Source of the DNA: JAJECS01 sp965243625
GTDB taxonomy: Bacteria; Chloroflexota; UBA11872
Length of the DNA: 64,000 bases
Assembly (NCBI GenBank): GCA_965243625.1
Contig: CBDEVI010000002.1
Span: 3,129,868 to 3,193,867 of the forward strand
Direction of reading: 5' to 3'
Both the position numbers and the translations under genes were made by a program. Below the pieces are notes generated by a model. That model made no database searches and was not told where the DNA came from. It saw only the letters and a list, made by a program, of their open reading frames with translations. Below are positions 44,558 to 52,298 of this stretch, in pieces. Positions within the stretch are counted from its first letter, which is position 1; the number at the start of each line of letters is the position of its first letter.

Positions 44558-45736
44558 TTAGCCACTCGGTGCGGGACCGAGGACCTTGTAGCCTCCGTTT
44601 TCTTCGGTTCGCTCGGCGGTTGGCAGCACCTCCAACACGGCGTTGGACAGACCGACCACCTCGCCCTTCTCGTCGAAGCTGTAGTTCTCGCCGATAGTTC
44701 CGCTCCAGGTGATCTCGTACAAGCAGTCGCGGAATCCGTCGGCATCCTGGTCGTCGCCGGTCTGCTTGAGGCACTCGGCGGCGATGTAGACGTTGTCATA
44801 GGCCGAACCGAGGAACCAGGGCAGCGTGACGTATTCGTAGCGATCCTTGAAGTTCGCCAGGACTTCCTGCGCTTTGGCGTTGGCCGGGTCGAGGTCCGGG
44901 GTGATGGCCTTCACGCCCGTCGCGGCGTCTCCGGCGATCTCCAGGGCAGTCGTTCCGATCGGCACCACGTCGGCGTAAATCGGGCCGTCGTAGCCCAGCT
45001 CCCGGAGCTGCTTGATGACGGTCCCGCCGGTGAACTCGGACTGCGCGGCGATGTGCACGGCGTCCGGGTTCGCGCCGAGCAGCTTCTCCAGCTGGGTGCG
45101 GAAGTCCGTGGTGTCGGAGGCGTAGCGCTCCTCGCCGACGATCTCGCCGCCCAGGCTCTGGAAGTGCTCGGCCGTGGTTCGCCGGACGCCCTCGGCGTAG
45201 TCGGTCGACTCGCTGATGGTCGCCAGCCTGCGAATCCCGTCGGCCCAGAGCACGTTGCCCGTGTCGACGCCCACGGTGGCGTCGCTCAACGAGGTGCGGA
45301 AGATGTAGTCGCCGGCCTCCGCGATGTCAGGGTTGGTCGCCAGTCCGGAGAACATGACGACGCCGTCCGCTTCGGCCAGGGGCGCGGCGCCGAGCATCGC
45401 GCCGCTGCACGAGGTGCCGAGGATGATCTTCACCCCGTCCACGTCGGTGAGCTTGGTGTAGGCCGTGATGGCGTCCTGGGCGTTGCACTTCGAGTCTTCG
45501 ACGACGAGCTCCAGCATGCGCCCGTTGATGCCGCCGGCGGCGTTGATCTCGGCCACGGCCATTTCCTTGGACTGCACCGCGACGGTGCCGTAGGTCTCGC
45601 CGGGACCGGTCACTGACTCCATCACGCCGATCCGAAACGGCTCGTCGCTGCCGGCCTCACCGCAACCGAGCGCGGCTACCACGAGCACGGCCAGCAGCCC
45701 CAACGAGGCGGTTCGTTTCCACGAGAACATGCTCAC
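44558..45736 (-). CDS. ABC transporter substrate-binding lipoprotein LivK-like
   Basis: This 392-residue periplasmic-binding-type protein delivers ligand to LivHMGF. It has a lipoprotein signal ('LGLLAVLVVAALGC' lipobox) and the type I periplasmic-binding fold of PF13458: 'FRIGVMESVTGPGETYG', 'GINGRMLELVVEDSKC', 'ILGTSCSGAMLGAAPLAEADGV', 'FRTSLSD' and 'LPWFLGSAYDNVYIAAECLK'. I chose the GTG at 45736 because GAGGAGGG lies six bases upstream; an ATG two codons later is the alternative. Ligand specificity is not evident. Confidence 0.92.
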   Translation of the reverse strand: MSMFSWKRTASLGLLAVLVVAALGCGEAGSDEPFRIGVMESVTGPGETYGTVAVQSKEMAVAEINAAGGINGRMLELVVEDSKCNAQDAITAYTKLTDVDGVKIILGTSCSGAMLGAAPLAEADGVVMFSGLATNPDIAEAGDYIFRTSLSDATVGVDTGNVLWADGIRRLATISESTDYAEGVRRTTAEHFQSLGGEIVGEERYASDTTDFRTQLEKLLGANPDAVHIAAQSEFTGGTVIKQLRELGYDGPIYADVVPIGTTALEIAGDAATGVKAITPDLDPANAKAQEVLANFKDRYEYVTLPWFLGSAYDNVYIAAECLKQTGDDQDADGFRDCLYEITWSGTIGENYSFDEKGEVVGLSNAVLEVLPTAERTEENGGYKVLGPAPSG

Positions 45737-45852
45737 GAGATTCCCTCCTCGGACCGCAGCCATCCAGGTCCGCCCGCACGTCTAGCAGGAGCTATTCATT
45801 CGAGATGGAAGTGTAGGAGCGGGTTCGGCGGATAGGCAAACTTGCGACGCCG

Positions 45853-45868
45853 TCCGACCTTGGTCGGA
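45853..45868. promoter_or_regulatory. 16-bp palindrome between cupin and livK genes
   Basis: TCCGACC-TT-GGTCGGA is a perfect palindrome with 7-bp arms. It lies 10 bp after the cupin stop and about 115 bp upstream of livK (both - strand). It could be a regulator site for the liv operon or part of a terminator for the cupin gene; no T-tract follows. Confidence 0.3.
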
Positions 45869-45877
45869 GCGGCATCG

Positions 45878-46303
45878 TCAATGTGGGCGGTCGCTCGAAC
45901 CGACGCCGCTCCAGGCTTCCGACCAGGGGATTGGCGGCTCGCCTTCGAGATAGGTGGTGTGCACGTCGGTGAGGGCGTCGGGCACCGGAAACACGGTCAG
46001 GATTTCCGCGGGTGCGTCACCCGCACCCGTGAAGCCGTGCGGCGCGCCCGCCGGGAACACGCACACCTCGCCCGGCCCCACCGCGTGCCACGCGTCGTCC
46101 AGGAAGACGTCAATCCGCCCGGTCAGCGGCAGCAGCGCCTCGTCCACGTCGTGAAAGTGCAGCGGCGTCTCGGCGCCGGGCGCCACCCTGAAGTGCTGCA
46201 TGGAGAGCGAGGTGGAACCTTCCGCGGCTCCCATGATCTGACGCAGCGACTGCCCAGGCCGCCACGCGGCCTCCGGCTGGTCGGCAATGCGCACGATGGG
46301 CAC
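45878..46303 (-). CDS. cupin-2 domain protein
   Basis: This single-domain cupin of 141 residues has metal-binding motif 1 'TPLHFHDVDEALLPLTG' (H-x-H-x4-E pattern) and motif 2 'VCVFPAGAPHGFTGAG'. Such proteins bind a divalent metal and act as dioxygenases, isomerases or small-molecule sensors. The GTG start has GGAGGA about 9 bases upstream. It follows the dehydrogenase-like gene by 38 bp and may belong to its operon. Confidence 0.87.
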   Translation of the reverse strand: MPIVRIADQPEAAWRPGQSLRQIMGAAEGSTSLSMQHFRVAPGAETPLHFHDVDEALLPLTGRIDVFLDDAWHAVGPGEVCVFPAGAPHGFTGAGDAPAEILTVFPVPDALTDVHTTYLEGEPPIPWSEAWSGVGSSDRPH

Positions 46304-46341
46304 GAGGCAGTCCTCCTACGAACGGCGGCGCGCCCGCGCGC

Positions 46342-47232
46342 TCAGTTTCGTCCGGGGAACGTCAGCTCCGCGACGCCCGACTTGTCCAGGTCGCCCTTGC
46401 CGACGGCGATCATCTTGTCGTACTGCGCCTTCGTGGCCTTCGCCAGCGGCAGGTCGAGCCCGGCATCGTCGGCCAGCGACAGGGCGATGCCCGAGTCCTT
46501 GGCCGCGTGCGCCGACGAGAAATAGGTCTCGTGGTCGCGAATGACCATGTCCTCGCCGTCGGTTTCGAGCACCCGCGAGTTGGCCCCGGTCTGCGAGAAC
46601 ACTTCCTGGAGCACGTCCAGGTCCAGACCCAGCGCCGACCCGAGGCCCAGCCCCTCGGCCAGTCCCGCGGTGTTGATGTTCATCACCATGTTGACCAGCG
46701 CTTTCACCTGCGCCGCCGTGCCCGCGGGCCCGATGTAGCGACGCGAGATGCTCAGGGTTTCCAGCAGCGGCTCGACCTGCTGGTAGACCGCTTCTCGCCC
46801 GCCGCACATCAGGTAGAGGGTGCCGTCGCGCGCCTGCGTGATGCTGCTGGCCATGCAGGCTTCCAGGCTGCTGGCGCCCGCGCCCTCCGCCAGGGCCTCG
46901 ACGTCGACGTGGACTTGCGGTGTGATGGTGGCGCAGTTGACGAACACCCGGCCTTCGGCGCCGGTGAGCAGACTGTCGCCGCTTTCGCCGAAGATGTCCC
47001 GCATCGACGAATCGTCGGTGACCACGGTGATGATGACGTCGGAGGCCGCCGTCACGCCGGCAAGCGTGTCCGGGGCCTCGCACCCGATCTCGCCGGCCAA
47101 CGACTCGGCCAGCCCGCGCTGCGCGTCGTAGACGGCCGAAACCGTATAGCCCTCGTCGTTCAGATGGCGTGCCATGTTGGCGCCCATGCGCCCCACGCCC
47201 ACAAATCCAATCCGCTGCGCCGTGTCCGCCAT
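46342..47232 (-). CDS. NAD(P)-dependent beta-hydroxyacid dehydrogenase (HIBADH family)
   Basis: This 296-residue protein has the Rossmann loop 'IGFVGVGRMGANMARHL', 'VVTDDSSMRDIF', the catalytic-Lys segment 'GTAAQVKALVNMVMN' and the C-terminal helix with 'AHAAKDSGIALSLADDAGLDLPL'. This is the 3-hydroxyisobutyrate/tartronate semialdehyde reductase family. The usual substrate loop D-A-P-V-S-G-G is 'EACMASSI' here, so its substrate is likely atypical. AAAGGGG lies about 8 bases upstream of the ATG. It sits between the cupin and a small unknown gene. Confidence 0.88.
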   Translation of the reverse strand: MADTAQRIGFVGVGRMGANMARHLNDEGYTVSAVYDAQRGLAESLAGEIGCEAPDTLAGVTAASDVIITVVTDDSSMRDIFGESGDSLLTGAEGRVFVNCATITPQVHVDVEALAEGAGASSLEACMASSITQARDGTLYLMCGGREAVYQQVEPLLETLSISRRYIGPAGTAAQVKALVNMVMNINTAGLAEGLGLGSALGLDLDVLQEVFSQTGANSRVLETDGEDMVIRDHETYFSSAHAAKDSGIALSLADDAGLDLPLAKATKAQYDKMIAVGKGDLDKSGVAELTFPGRN

Positions 47233-47315
47233 CGCTAGACCCCTTTAAGTGATGCGGGGTACGGACAAGCCGCGAAGGACTGCCCGCACCCCGTCTTCGG
47301 TCGCTGGTTGAACGC

Positions 47316-47756
47316 TTATCCGCTCAGGGACGCGTGGAAGTCGCTCCAGTCCTCGAGCGCGTTCAGCGTCACGGCGTCCTTGATGGCGTGGTCGGCGTTG
47401 GTGCCGGCCCCCGACGAAATCGCCGCCACGATGTCGTCGCCGTGCTCGTAGCCCGCAATCGCCGCGTTCGAGGCGTCGATCACCGACTGGTCGATGCTGC
47501 CGCCGTTCTGGTCCACGACCCACTGTTCGAACTGCGGGTAGGTCGGCCGGCTGCTCGTGATGAAGTCCACCGCCGCGTCGCGGTCGACACCCAGGCCGTC
47601 CAGCACCATCTGGTCGAACCCGGCGCCGCAGGCGTCGTATTCGTCGTTGAGTGCGTCGGCGGCCGACAGCGTCACTTTGAGCCACAGCCTTGGCAGGTGG
47701 ATCGCCCCCAGCGGTCCGGCTTCGCTTGATCCAATCATCGGAATCATCTTCGCCAT
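47316..47756 (-). CDS. small protein of unknown function, possibly DUF5069-like
   Basis: This 146-residue soluble protein has no motif I recognise with certainty. The arrangement 'IHLPRLWLKVTL', 'GAGFDQMVLDGLGVDRDAAVDFI', then 'YPQFEQWVVDQNGG' resembles the DUF5069 layout (G-F-D, L-G-V, V-..-W-V). A final part rich in Ala/Asp ('AGTNADHAIKDAVTLNAL') has no match I know. The ATG has a strong GGAGGAG about 10 bases upstream. It is first in the run leading to the dehydrogenase and cupin genes. Confidence 0.6.
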   Translation of the reverse strand: MAKMIPMIGSSEAGPLGAIHLPRLWLKVTLSAADALNDEYDACGAGFDQMVLDGLGVDRDAAVDFITSSRPTYPQFEQWVVDQNGGSIDQSVIDASNAAIAGYEHGDDIVAAISSGAGTNADHAIKDAVTLNALEDWSDFHASLSG

Positions 47757-47934
47757 CTGCTCGCTCCTCCGGTCGCCCCGGCAGCCTAAAACCGTGTCTA
47801 GACGATACCAACAAACCGTTGCGGAGGTGAAGCATCGGGGCCCGCTTCACGTTCATTCCCGGGCCGTCTCAGCCGATTCGTCCTAACGGTGTAGATTCGG
47901 GTATGCGGGGCACCAAGCTACGGACCTGGATCCG

Positions 47935-49086
47935 ATGAAGTTCTGGTCGGCGGCGTCGTTGGAGCATGCGCCCGAGGCCATTGCGGCGGACCTGCGGGAC
48001 CAGGTGTTGGGCGCGGACGGGGCGCTGGATTTGGCCGTGGCATTTGTGCGGCCGCCGGACAACACCGAGATCGGTCCCGTCATCGAGGCGGTTCGCGAGG
48101 CGCTGCCGGCGCGGCACTTCCTGGCTTGCACGGCCGAGAGCGTGGTGGCCGCCGGGCGCGAGATCGAGGACGAGCCGGCGACGGCGCTGCTGCTGGGCTC
48201 GCTGCCGGGCGTCCAGATCGATCCGCTGCCCGACCTGGCGGCGCTGCTCGAGGACCGCGAGGCGGCCGCGGCGCAGTTGCGAGGCGCGGCGGCGGTGGTG
48301 GCGCTGGTGGACCCCTTCTCGGTGCACACGGAACAGCTCGTGGAGCGCATGAACGAGCTGGCGCCCGGCGTGCCGCTCATCGGCGGCATCGCCAGCTGGG
48401 CGCGCGCGGCCGGCGGCAATCGCATGGCCCACAACGACCGCATTGCCGACCGGGGCGCCGTTGGCGTGGCGCTGCGGGGCGCGGTGGACGTGAGCATCGT
48501 GGTCTCGCAGGGATGCCGGCCCGTCGGCTCGCCGCGCACCGTGACCGGCGCGAAGGGCAACATCATCACCGAGCTTGACGGGCAGTCGCCGATCGACACG
48601 CTGCGCCAGGTGTTTGCCGAGGCCGCGGAGAACGACCAGGAGCTGATGCGCGCGGGCGTGATGCTGGGGCACGCGATCTCCACCGACGCCGACGATTGGG
48701 GCCGGGGCGGGTTTCTCATCCGCGGTCTGATGGGCGCCGACGCCGGGTCCGGCGCGCTGGCGGTGACGGGAATCGTGAGCGAGCAGGACACGGTGCAGTT
48801 TCACGTGCGCGACGCGGCGACGGCCCAGGAGGACCTGGAGCTGCTGCTCACGCCGCAGGCGTTCGAGCCCGAGGCGGCCGGGGCGTTGCTGTTCACCTGT
48901 AACGGACGCGGCGCGCGCATGTATGGCCGGCCCGATGGCGATATCTCGCTGGTCCGCCAGGCGCTCGGCAATGAGGTGCCGGTGAGCGGCTTCTTCTGCG
49001 GCGGGGAGCTGGGACCGATCGGCGGGGCAAACTTCGTGCACGGGTTCACGGCCAGTCTGGCGATTTTTCGACCGAAGGCGGGCTGA
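47935..49086 (+). CDS. FIST domain sensory protein
   Basis: This 383-residue protein covers the FIST N domain (about 20-220, with 'HFLACTAESVVAAGREIE' and 'PLIGGIASWARAAGG') and the FIST_C domain (about 225-375, with 'GGFLIRGLMGADAGSGALAV', 'ALLFTCNGRGARMYG' and 'VPVSGFFCGGELGPIGG'). FIST modules are thought to bind small ligands, perhaps amino acids, in signal transduction. No output domain is fused, so it may act with a separate partner such as the receivers near 52 kb (inference). A TAGATT box lies at 47892-47897. A repeat-rich gap follows its stop. Confidence 0.9.
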   Translation: MKFWSAASLEHAPEAIAADLRDQVLGADGALDLAVAFVRPPDNTEIGPVIEAVREALPARHFLACTAESVVAAGREIEDEPATALLLGSLPGVQIDPLPDLAALLEDREAAAAQLRGAAAVVALVDPFSVHTEQLVERMNELAPGVPLIGGIASWARAAGGNRMAHNDRIADRGAVGVALRGAVDVSIVVSQGCRPVGSPRTVTGAKGNIITELDGQSPIDTLRQVFAEAAENDQELMRAGVMLGHAISTDADDWGRGGFLIRGLMGADAGSGALAVTGIVSEQDTVQFHVRDAATAQEDLELLLTPQAFEPEAAGALLFTCNGRGARMYGRPDGDISLVRQALGNEVPVSGFFCGGELGPIGGANFVHGFTASLAIFRPKAG

Positions 49087-49087
49087 C

Positions 49088-49134
49088 CCCCTCACCCCAA
49101 CCCTCTCCCACGCTGGGGAGAGGGGGCCGGACGG
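49088..49134. repeat. 47-bp hairpin repeat, copy A
   Basis: The unit starts CCCCTCACCCCAACC and ends GGGGCCGGACGG, with a stem CCCTCTCCC / GGGAGAGGG (49101-49109 and 49116-49124) around a 6-base loop. It differs from copy B at only a few positions. The strong hairpin just after the FIST stop could act as its terminator. Confidence 0.8.
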
Positions 49135-49211
49135 TGCCCGGGAAGGGCCACCGGGGCGCGGGCGCGCCCACAAGGGACGCCCCTACGGCGATTTCAGGCC
49201 GCGGTGCCGGA

Positions 49212-49258
49212 CCCCTCACTCCAACCCTCTCACACGCTGGGGAGAGGGAGCCGGACCG
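49212..49258. repeat. 47-bp hairpin repeat, copy B
   Basis: This is the second copy in the same orientation 124 bp downstream of copy A, with a stem CCCTCTC / GAGAGGG. Conservation covers both stem and flanks, so the copies derive from a common element rather than chance. Confidence 0.78.
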
Positions 49259-49380
49259 TGCCGCCAAATGGGATTTGTGCGTCAGGCGAATCACCCGCGG
49301 CGAGTCCCACGCTGCACGCAGCGCGGGCCACCGGACACTGGCACCTGCGCGGGGCGACCCTGCACCGAGGAGTCGGGTAG

Positions 49381-49401
49381 GGGCGGGTTTCAAACCCGCC
49401 C
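49381..49401. repeat. 21-bp palindromic dispersed repeat, copy 1
   Basis: GGGCGGGTTT-C-AAACCCGCCC is a perfect palindrome with 10-bp arms, preceded by TAGG. A near-identical element with compensating changes lies at 56633-56653. Confidence 0.75.
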
Positions 49402-49425
49402 TTTTCCCCAAACGGCTCGCGCGCT

Positions 49426-51468
49426 CTAGCTCATCAGATCCGTCCGGTAGAGGTAGCGGATGTCCCACAGCCCGTACAGCGTGGGCGTGGTGTTGCCGAA
49501 GACGTTGCGCACCGCGGTCAGCCGTTCGGAGAGCGTGGTGTAGATCACCGGGACGTTCTCGGCGGCGATGGCCTGCGCGCGGTGGTAGTAGGCCACGCGC
49601 TGGTCGCGGTCGAGCTCCTGGCTGGCCTTGATGTACAGCTCATCGATCTCCGCCTCCCACGCCGTCGCGGGCTCCGGCTGGTTCGGATTCCAGAGGTGCA
49701 GCGCCTCGCTGGTGTGCCAGAACGAGATGCCGCTGTGCGGGTCGGACCCGCCGGTGAAGCCGATGATCATGGCCTCCCAGTCATAGGTGCTGACCAGTTG
49801 GCCGACGAGCACGCCGAAATCGATCAGCTGATAGTCCACGTGAAGGCCGATCGCGGCCAGACCCTGGTGGATGATCTCGCCGGCGCTGCTGCGCACGGTG
49901 TTGCCCGTGTTGGTCACCAGCGTGAACGAGATCGGATTGCCGGCATCGTCCTCGCGGACGCCGTCCCCGTCGGTGTCCACCCACCCCAGGTCGTCCAGCA
50001 TGCGGTTGGCCCGCGCAATGTCGTAGGGATAGCGGCGGACATCAGCGTTGTGGAAGTCGCCGGCCGCAGGGCTGACGGACGACCACTGCGGATATCCCAG
50101 CCCGTGCAGCACGTCGTTGATGATCGCGTCCTTGTCGATGCTGTGCGCGACCGCCTGGCGGAATTGCACGTTTTGGAACCACCGCAGCTTCTCCGGCGCG
50201 AGATACGCCTCGCCGGTGTCCGGGTTGGTGCCGGGGTTCATGTTGAATCCCAGGAAAGTGGTCCCAAACGCCGGCCCGCGCCGGTGGATGGTGAAGTTGC
50301 CTTCGGCCTGCAGCGGCTCGAGGTCGGCGAACTCCTCACCCAGCACGCCGTGGATGTCGGCCTGGCCCGCCAGGAACCTGGTGAGCTCCGATTCGAGGTC
50401 CTCAACGATCGTGTATTCGATCGTCTCCAAGTAGGGCAGGGTGTTCCCGGCGGCGTCCTTGAGCCAGTAGCTCGGGTTGCGCCGCAGCACGATCTCCTCG
50501 CCCGGAACGTAGCTGGCGATGATGAAGGGCCCGGTGCCGATGATCTCGGCCGGGTCGGTGTCGATATCCCACACCTCGGCGAACGTGCCGTCGTCCACGT
50601 GCGACTCGAGGATGTGCTTGGGGTAAATCGCCGTTCCAATGGTGCGCAGGAAGGGCGCGAACGGCACCGGCAGCACGCATTCGACCGTGTAGTCGTCCAG
50701 CGCAGTCACCGTCATCGGCGCTTCCCGCCACGTCGCGGATGCCTCATCGAACACGCGGAATTCGAACGAGGGGCGGCTGCTGGCGGCGATGTCGTCGTTG
50801 TAGATGAGCCGGTTGAACGTGAAGTCCACGTCGTGGGCGGTGAAGGGTTGCCCGTCGTGCCAGGTGACGTCGCGGCGGAGGTGGAAGGTCCACGTCAAGC
50901 CGTCCTCTGAGTGTTCCCAGGACTCCGCCAGCGACGGCTCCACCTCGTCGGTCAGCCAGGACGTTTCCGTGAGGCCGTCGAACAGATAGCCCAAGATGCC
51001 CGACGACGAGGCGTCGTTGGAGAGGGCCAGGTTGAAGGTGAGCGGCTCCGAAATGGTCGCAATGCGCAACGATCCGCCCGGTTGGCCGACGGCGTACTCA
51101 AAACTGGAGGCGTTCCGCCGGAGCTGGGCAATGCGCTCCCAGTCGAGCAACTCGGTGGCGAGGCGGGATTGGAGCCCCTCAGGCCCATGAATCCAGGTGC
51201 GCTGCCCGTCGCTGAATCCGGTCCAGTTGTCGGCCTTGCGCCAGACCATCAGCCCGCCGGTGGTCTGCTGATGCGCCTCGCCCAACATCGGGTTGAAGCC
51301 CTCGTTTTCCAGGCACTCGCCGACGACGTCCGGCCCCTCGGCGTCGTCGATCAGCGATTTGAGGCTGGCGAAGCCGAGGACGAACTCGCAGTCCTCAGTG
51401 GCGCCAACCGGCGCGGCGAGCGCCACCAGGAGCCCGACGACGAGCAGGGCCATCAACCTGTTTCGCAT
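49426..51468 (-). CDS. peptide/nickel-type ABC transporter substrate-binding protein with extra N-terminal domain
   Basis: This 680-residue exported protein has a Sec signal peptide (about 1-23, 'LVALAAPVGA'). Residues about 28-112 form a small domain with 'FVLGFASLKSLI', 'VGECLENEGFNP', 'QQTTGGLMVWRKADNWTGF' and 'RTWIHGPEGLQSR'. From about 128 it is a family-5 solute-binding protein (PF00496): 'GGSLRIATISEPLTFNLAL', 'SLAESWEHSEDGLTWTFHLR', 'IIGTGPFIIASYVPGEEIVLRRNPSYW', 'FRQAVAHSIDKDAI'. It would bind oligopeptides or similar solutes. No lipobox. AAGGA sits eight bases before the ATG at 51468. The only permease of this type in the window is the fused one 18 kb away. Confidence 0.9.
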   Translation of the reverse strand: MRNRLMALLVVGLLVALAAPVGATEDCEFVLGFASLKSLIDDAEGPDVVGECLENEGFNPMLGEAHQQTTGGLMVWRKADNWTGFSDGQRTWIHGPEGLQSRLATELLDWERIAQLRRNASSFEYAVGQPGGSLRIATISEPLTFNLALSNDASSSGILGYLFDGLTETSWLTDEVEPSLAESWEHSEDGLTWTFHLRRDVTWHDGQPFTAHDVDFTFNRLIYNDDIAASSRPSFEFRVFDEASATWREAPMTVTALDDYTVECVLPVPFAPFLRTIGTAIYPKHILESHVDDGTFAEVWDIDTDPAEIIGTGPFIIASYVPGEEIVLRRNPSYWLKDAAGNTLPYLETIEYTIVEDLESELTRFLAGQADIHGVLGEEFADLEPLQAEGNFTIHRRGPAFGTTFLGFNMNPGTNPDTGEAYLAPEKLRWFQNVQFRQAVAHSIDKDAIINDVLHGLGYPQWSSVSPAAGDFHNADVRRYPYDIARANRMLDDLGWVDTDGDGVREDDAGNPISFTLVTNTGNTVRSSAGEIIHQGLAAIGLHVDYQLIDFGVLVGQLVSTYDWEAMIIGFTGGSDPHSGISFWHTSEALHLWNPNQPEPATAWEAEIDELYIKASQELDRDQRVAYYHRAQAIAAENVPVIYTTLSERLTAVRNVFGNTTPTLYGLWDIRYLYRTDLMS

Positions 51469-51806
51469 GGTGCATTCCTTGATTCGGGGCCGATTCCGGG
51501 CGTGCTGGAGAGTTTCCCGGCCGCAATCGATGCAGGTTCGCAGCATATCGCGGCGACTGCCCAAAGGGCGGGGCGATCCGTGACGGCAATCGGGGACCGG
51601 CCGCACCGGTTCGTGGGATGCACGGCGTGAGCGGTGTACGTCGACATCGACTGGGCCATGGGGGCCAGAAGTGGCCAATGGACCTGCCGAATTCGCTACA
51701 GTGACCACGCTTCCGGGCGAGAGTGCGTGGATTCGCCTGCTTCTGAGTGTGGGGCGGCTGTCGGAGTTCAGCGAACGGCAAGGACGGCGAAGCAGGAGGG
51801 CCGACG
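51469..51806. other. divergent intergenic region
   Basis: This 338-bp gap separates the divergent peptide-binding-protein gene and the receiver gene. I see no supported ORF, RNA or repeat. A TACAGT hexamer at 51697-51702 could be a -10 element for the receiver operon, but no -35 matches. GGCCAGAAGTGGCC (near 51664-51677) is a short inverted repeat of uncertain meaning. Confidence 0.5.
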
Positions 51807-52289
51807 ATGGGACGACCCTACAAGATCCTCATGGTCGACGACGAGGCTGATCTCGAGCCGCTGGTGCTGCAGCGCATGCGGCGCAAGATTCAGGCCGGCG
51901 AATACAGTTTCGTCTTCGCCAGCAACGGCGTCGACGCGCTCGACATGCTGCAAGACGACCAGGACATCGATATCGTCATCTCCGATATCAACATGCCGCA
52001 CATGGATGGCCTGACGCTGCTGGAACAGATTCCACGAGTCGATCCCTCAGTCCGCGCCGTGATCCTGTCGGCGTACGGCGACATGAAGAACATCCGCACG
52101 GCGATGCGGCGGGGCGCGTTCGATTTCATCATGAAGCCGATCGATTTCGACGACCTGCAAGAGACCATCGAGCGCACGCGGCACCATCTCGACGCATGGC
52201 GGACGGCCCTGTCGTCGCGCGACGCGCTGGTCACGGCGCAAGGCGAGACCGACCCTCAGCCGGCTCCAGAACCTGGGGCGGCGAACTGA
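51807..52289 (+). CDS. single-domain response regulator
   Basis: This 160-residue protein consists of a CheY-like receiver and a short tail. Acidic pocket residues are in 'LMVDDEADLEP', the phospho-acceptor is Asp60 in 'VISDINMPHMDG', the switch Ser is in 'VILSAYGD' and the conserved Lys in 'FIMKPIDFDD'. There is no output domain. The ATG has AGGAGGG six bases upstream. It is a close paralogue of the receiver in the next gene, 9 bp downstream, so the pair arose by duplication. It may compete for or relay phosphate to the phosphatase protein. No histidine kinase is in the window. Confidence 0.9.
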   Translation: MGRPYKILMVDDEADLEPLVLQRMRRKIQAGEYSFVFASNGVDALDMLQDDQDIDIVISDINMPHMDGLTLLEQIPRVDPSVRAVILSAYGDMKNIRTAMRRGAFDFIMKPIDFDDLQETIERTRHHLDAWRTALSSRDALVTAQGETDPQPAPEPGAAN

Positions 52290-52298
52290 GATGGTGAT

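Larger units (their letters stand above)
49087..49425. other. repeat-rich intergenic region
   Basis: This 339-bp gap between the converging FIST and peptide-binding-protein genes has no credible ORF. It contains two copies of a 47-bp hairpin repeat, a G/C palindromic stretch with 'GGGCGCGCCC' and 'GGGACGCCCCTACGG' (about 49156-49188), and a 21-bp palindrome that recurs at 56.6 kb. It looks like an accumulation site for dispersed miniature repeats, which may also stop transcription from both sides. Confidence 0.8.
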
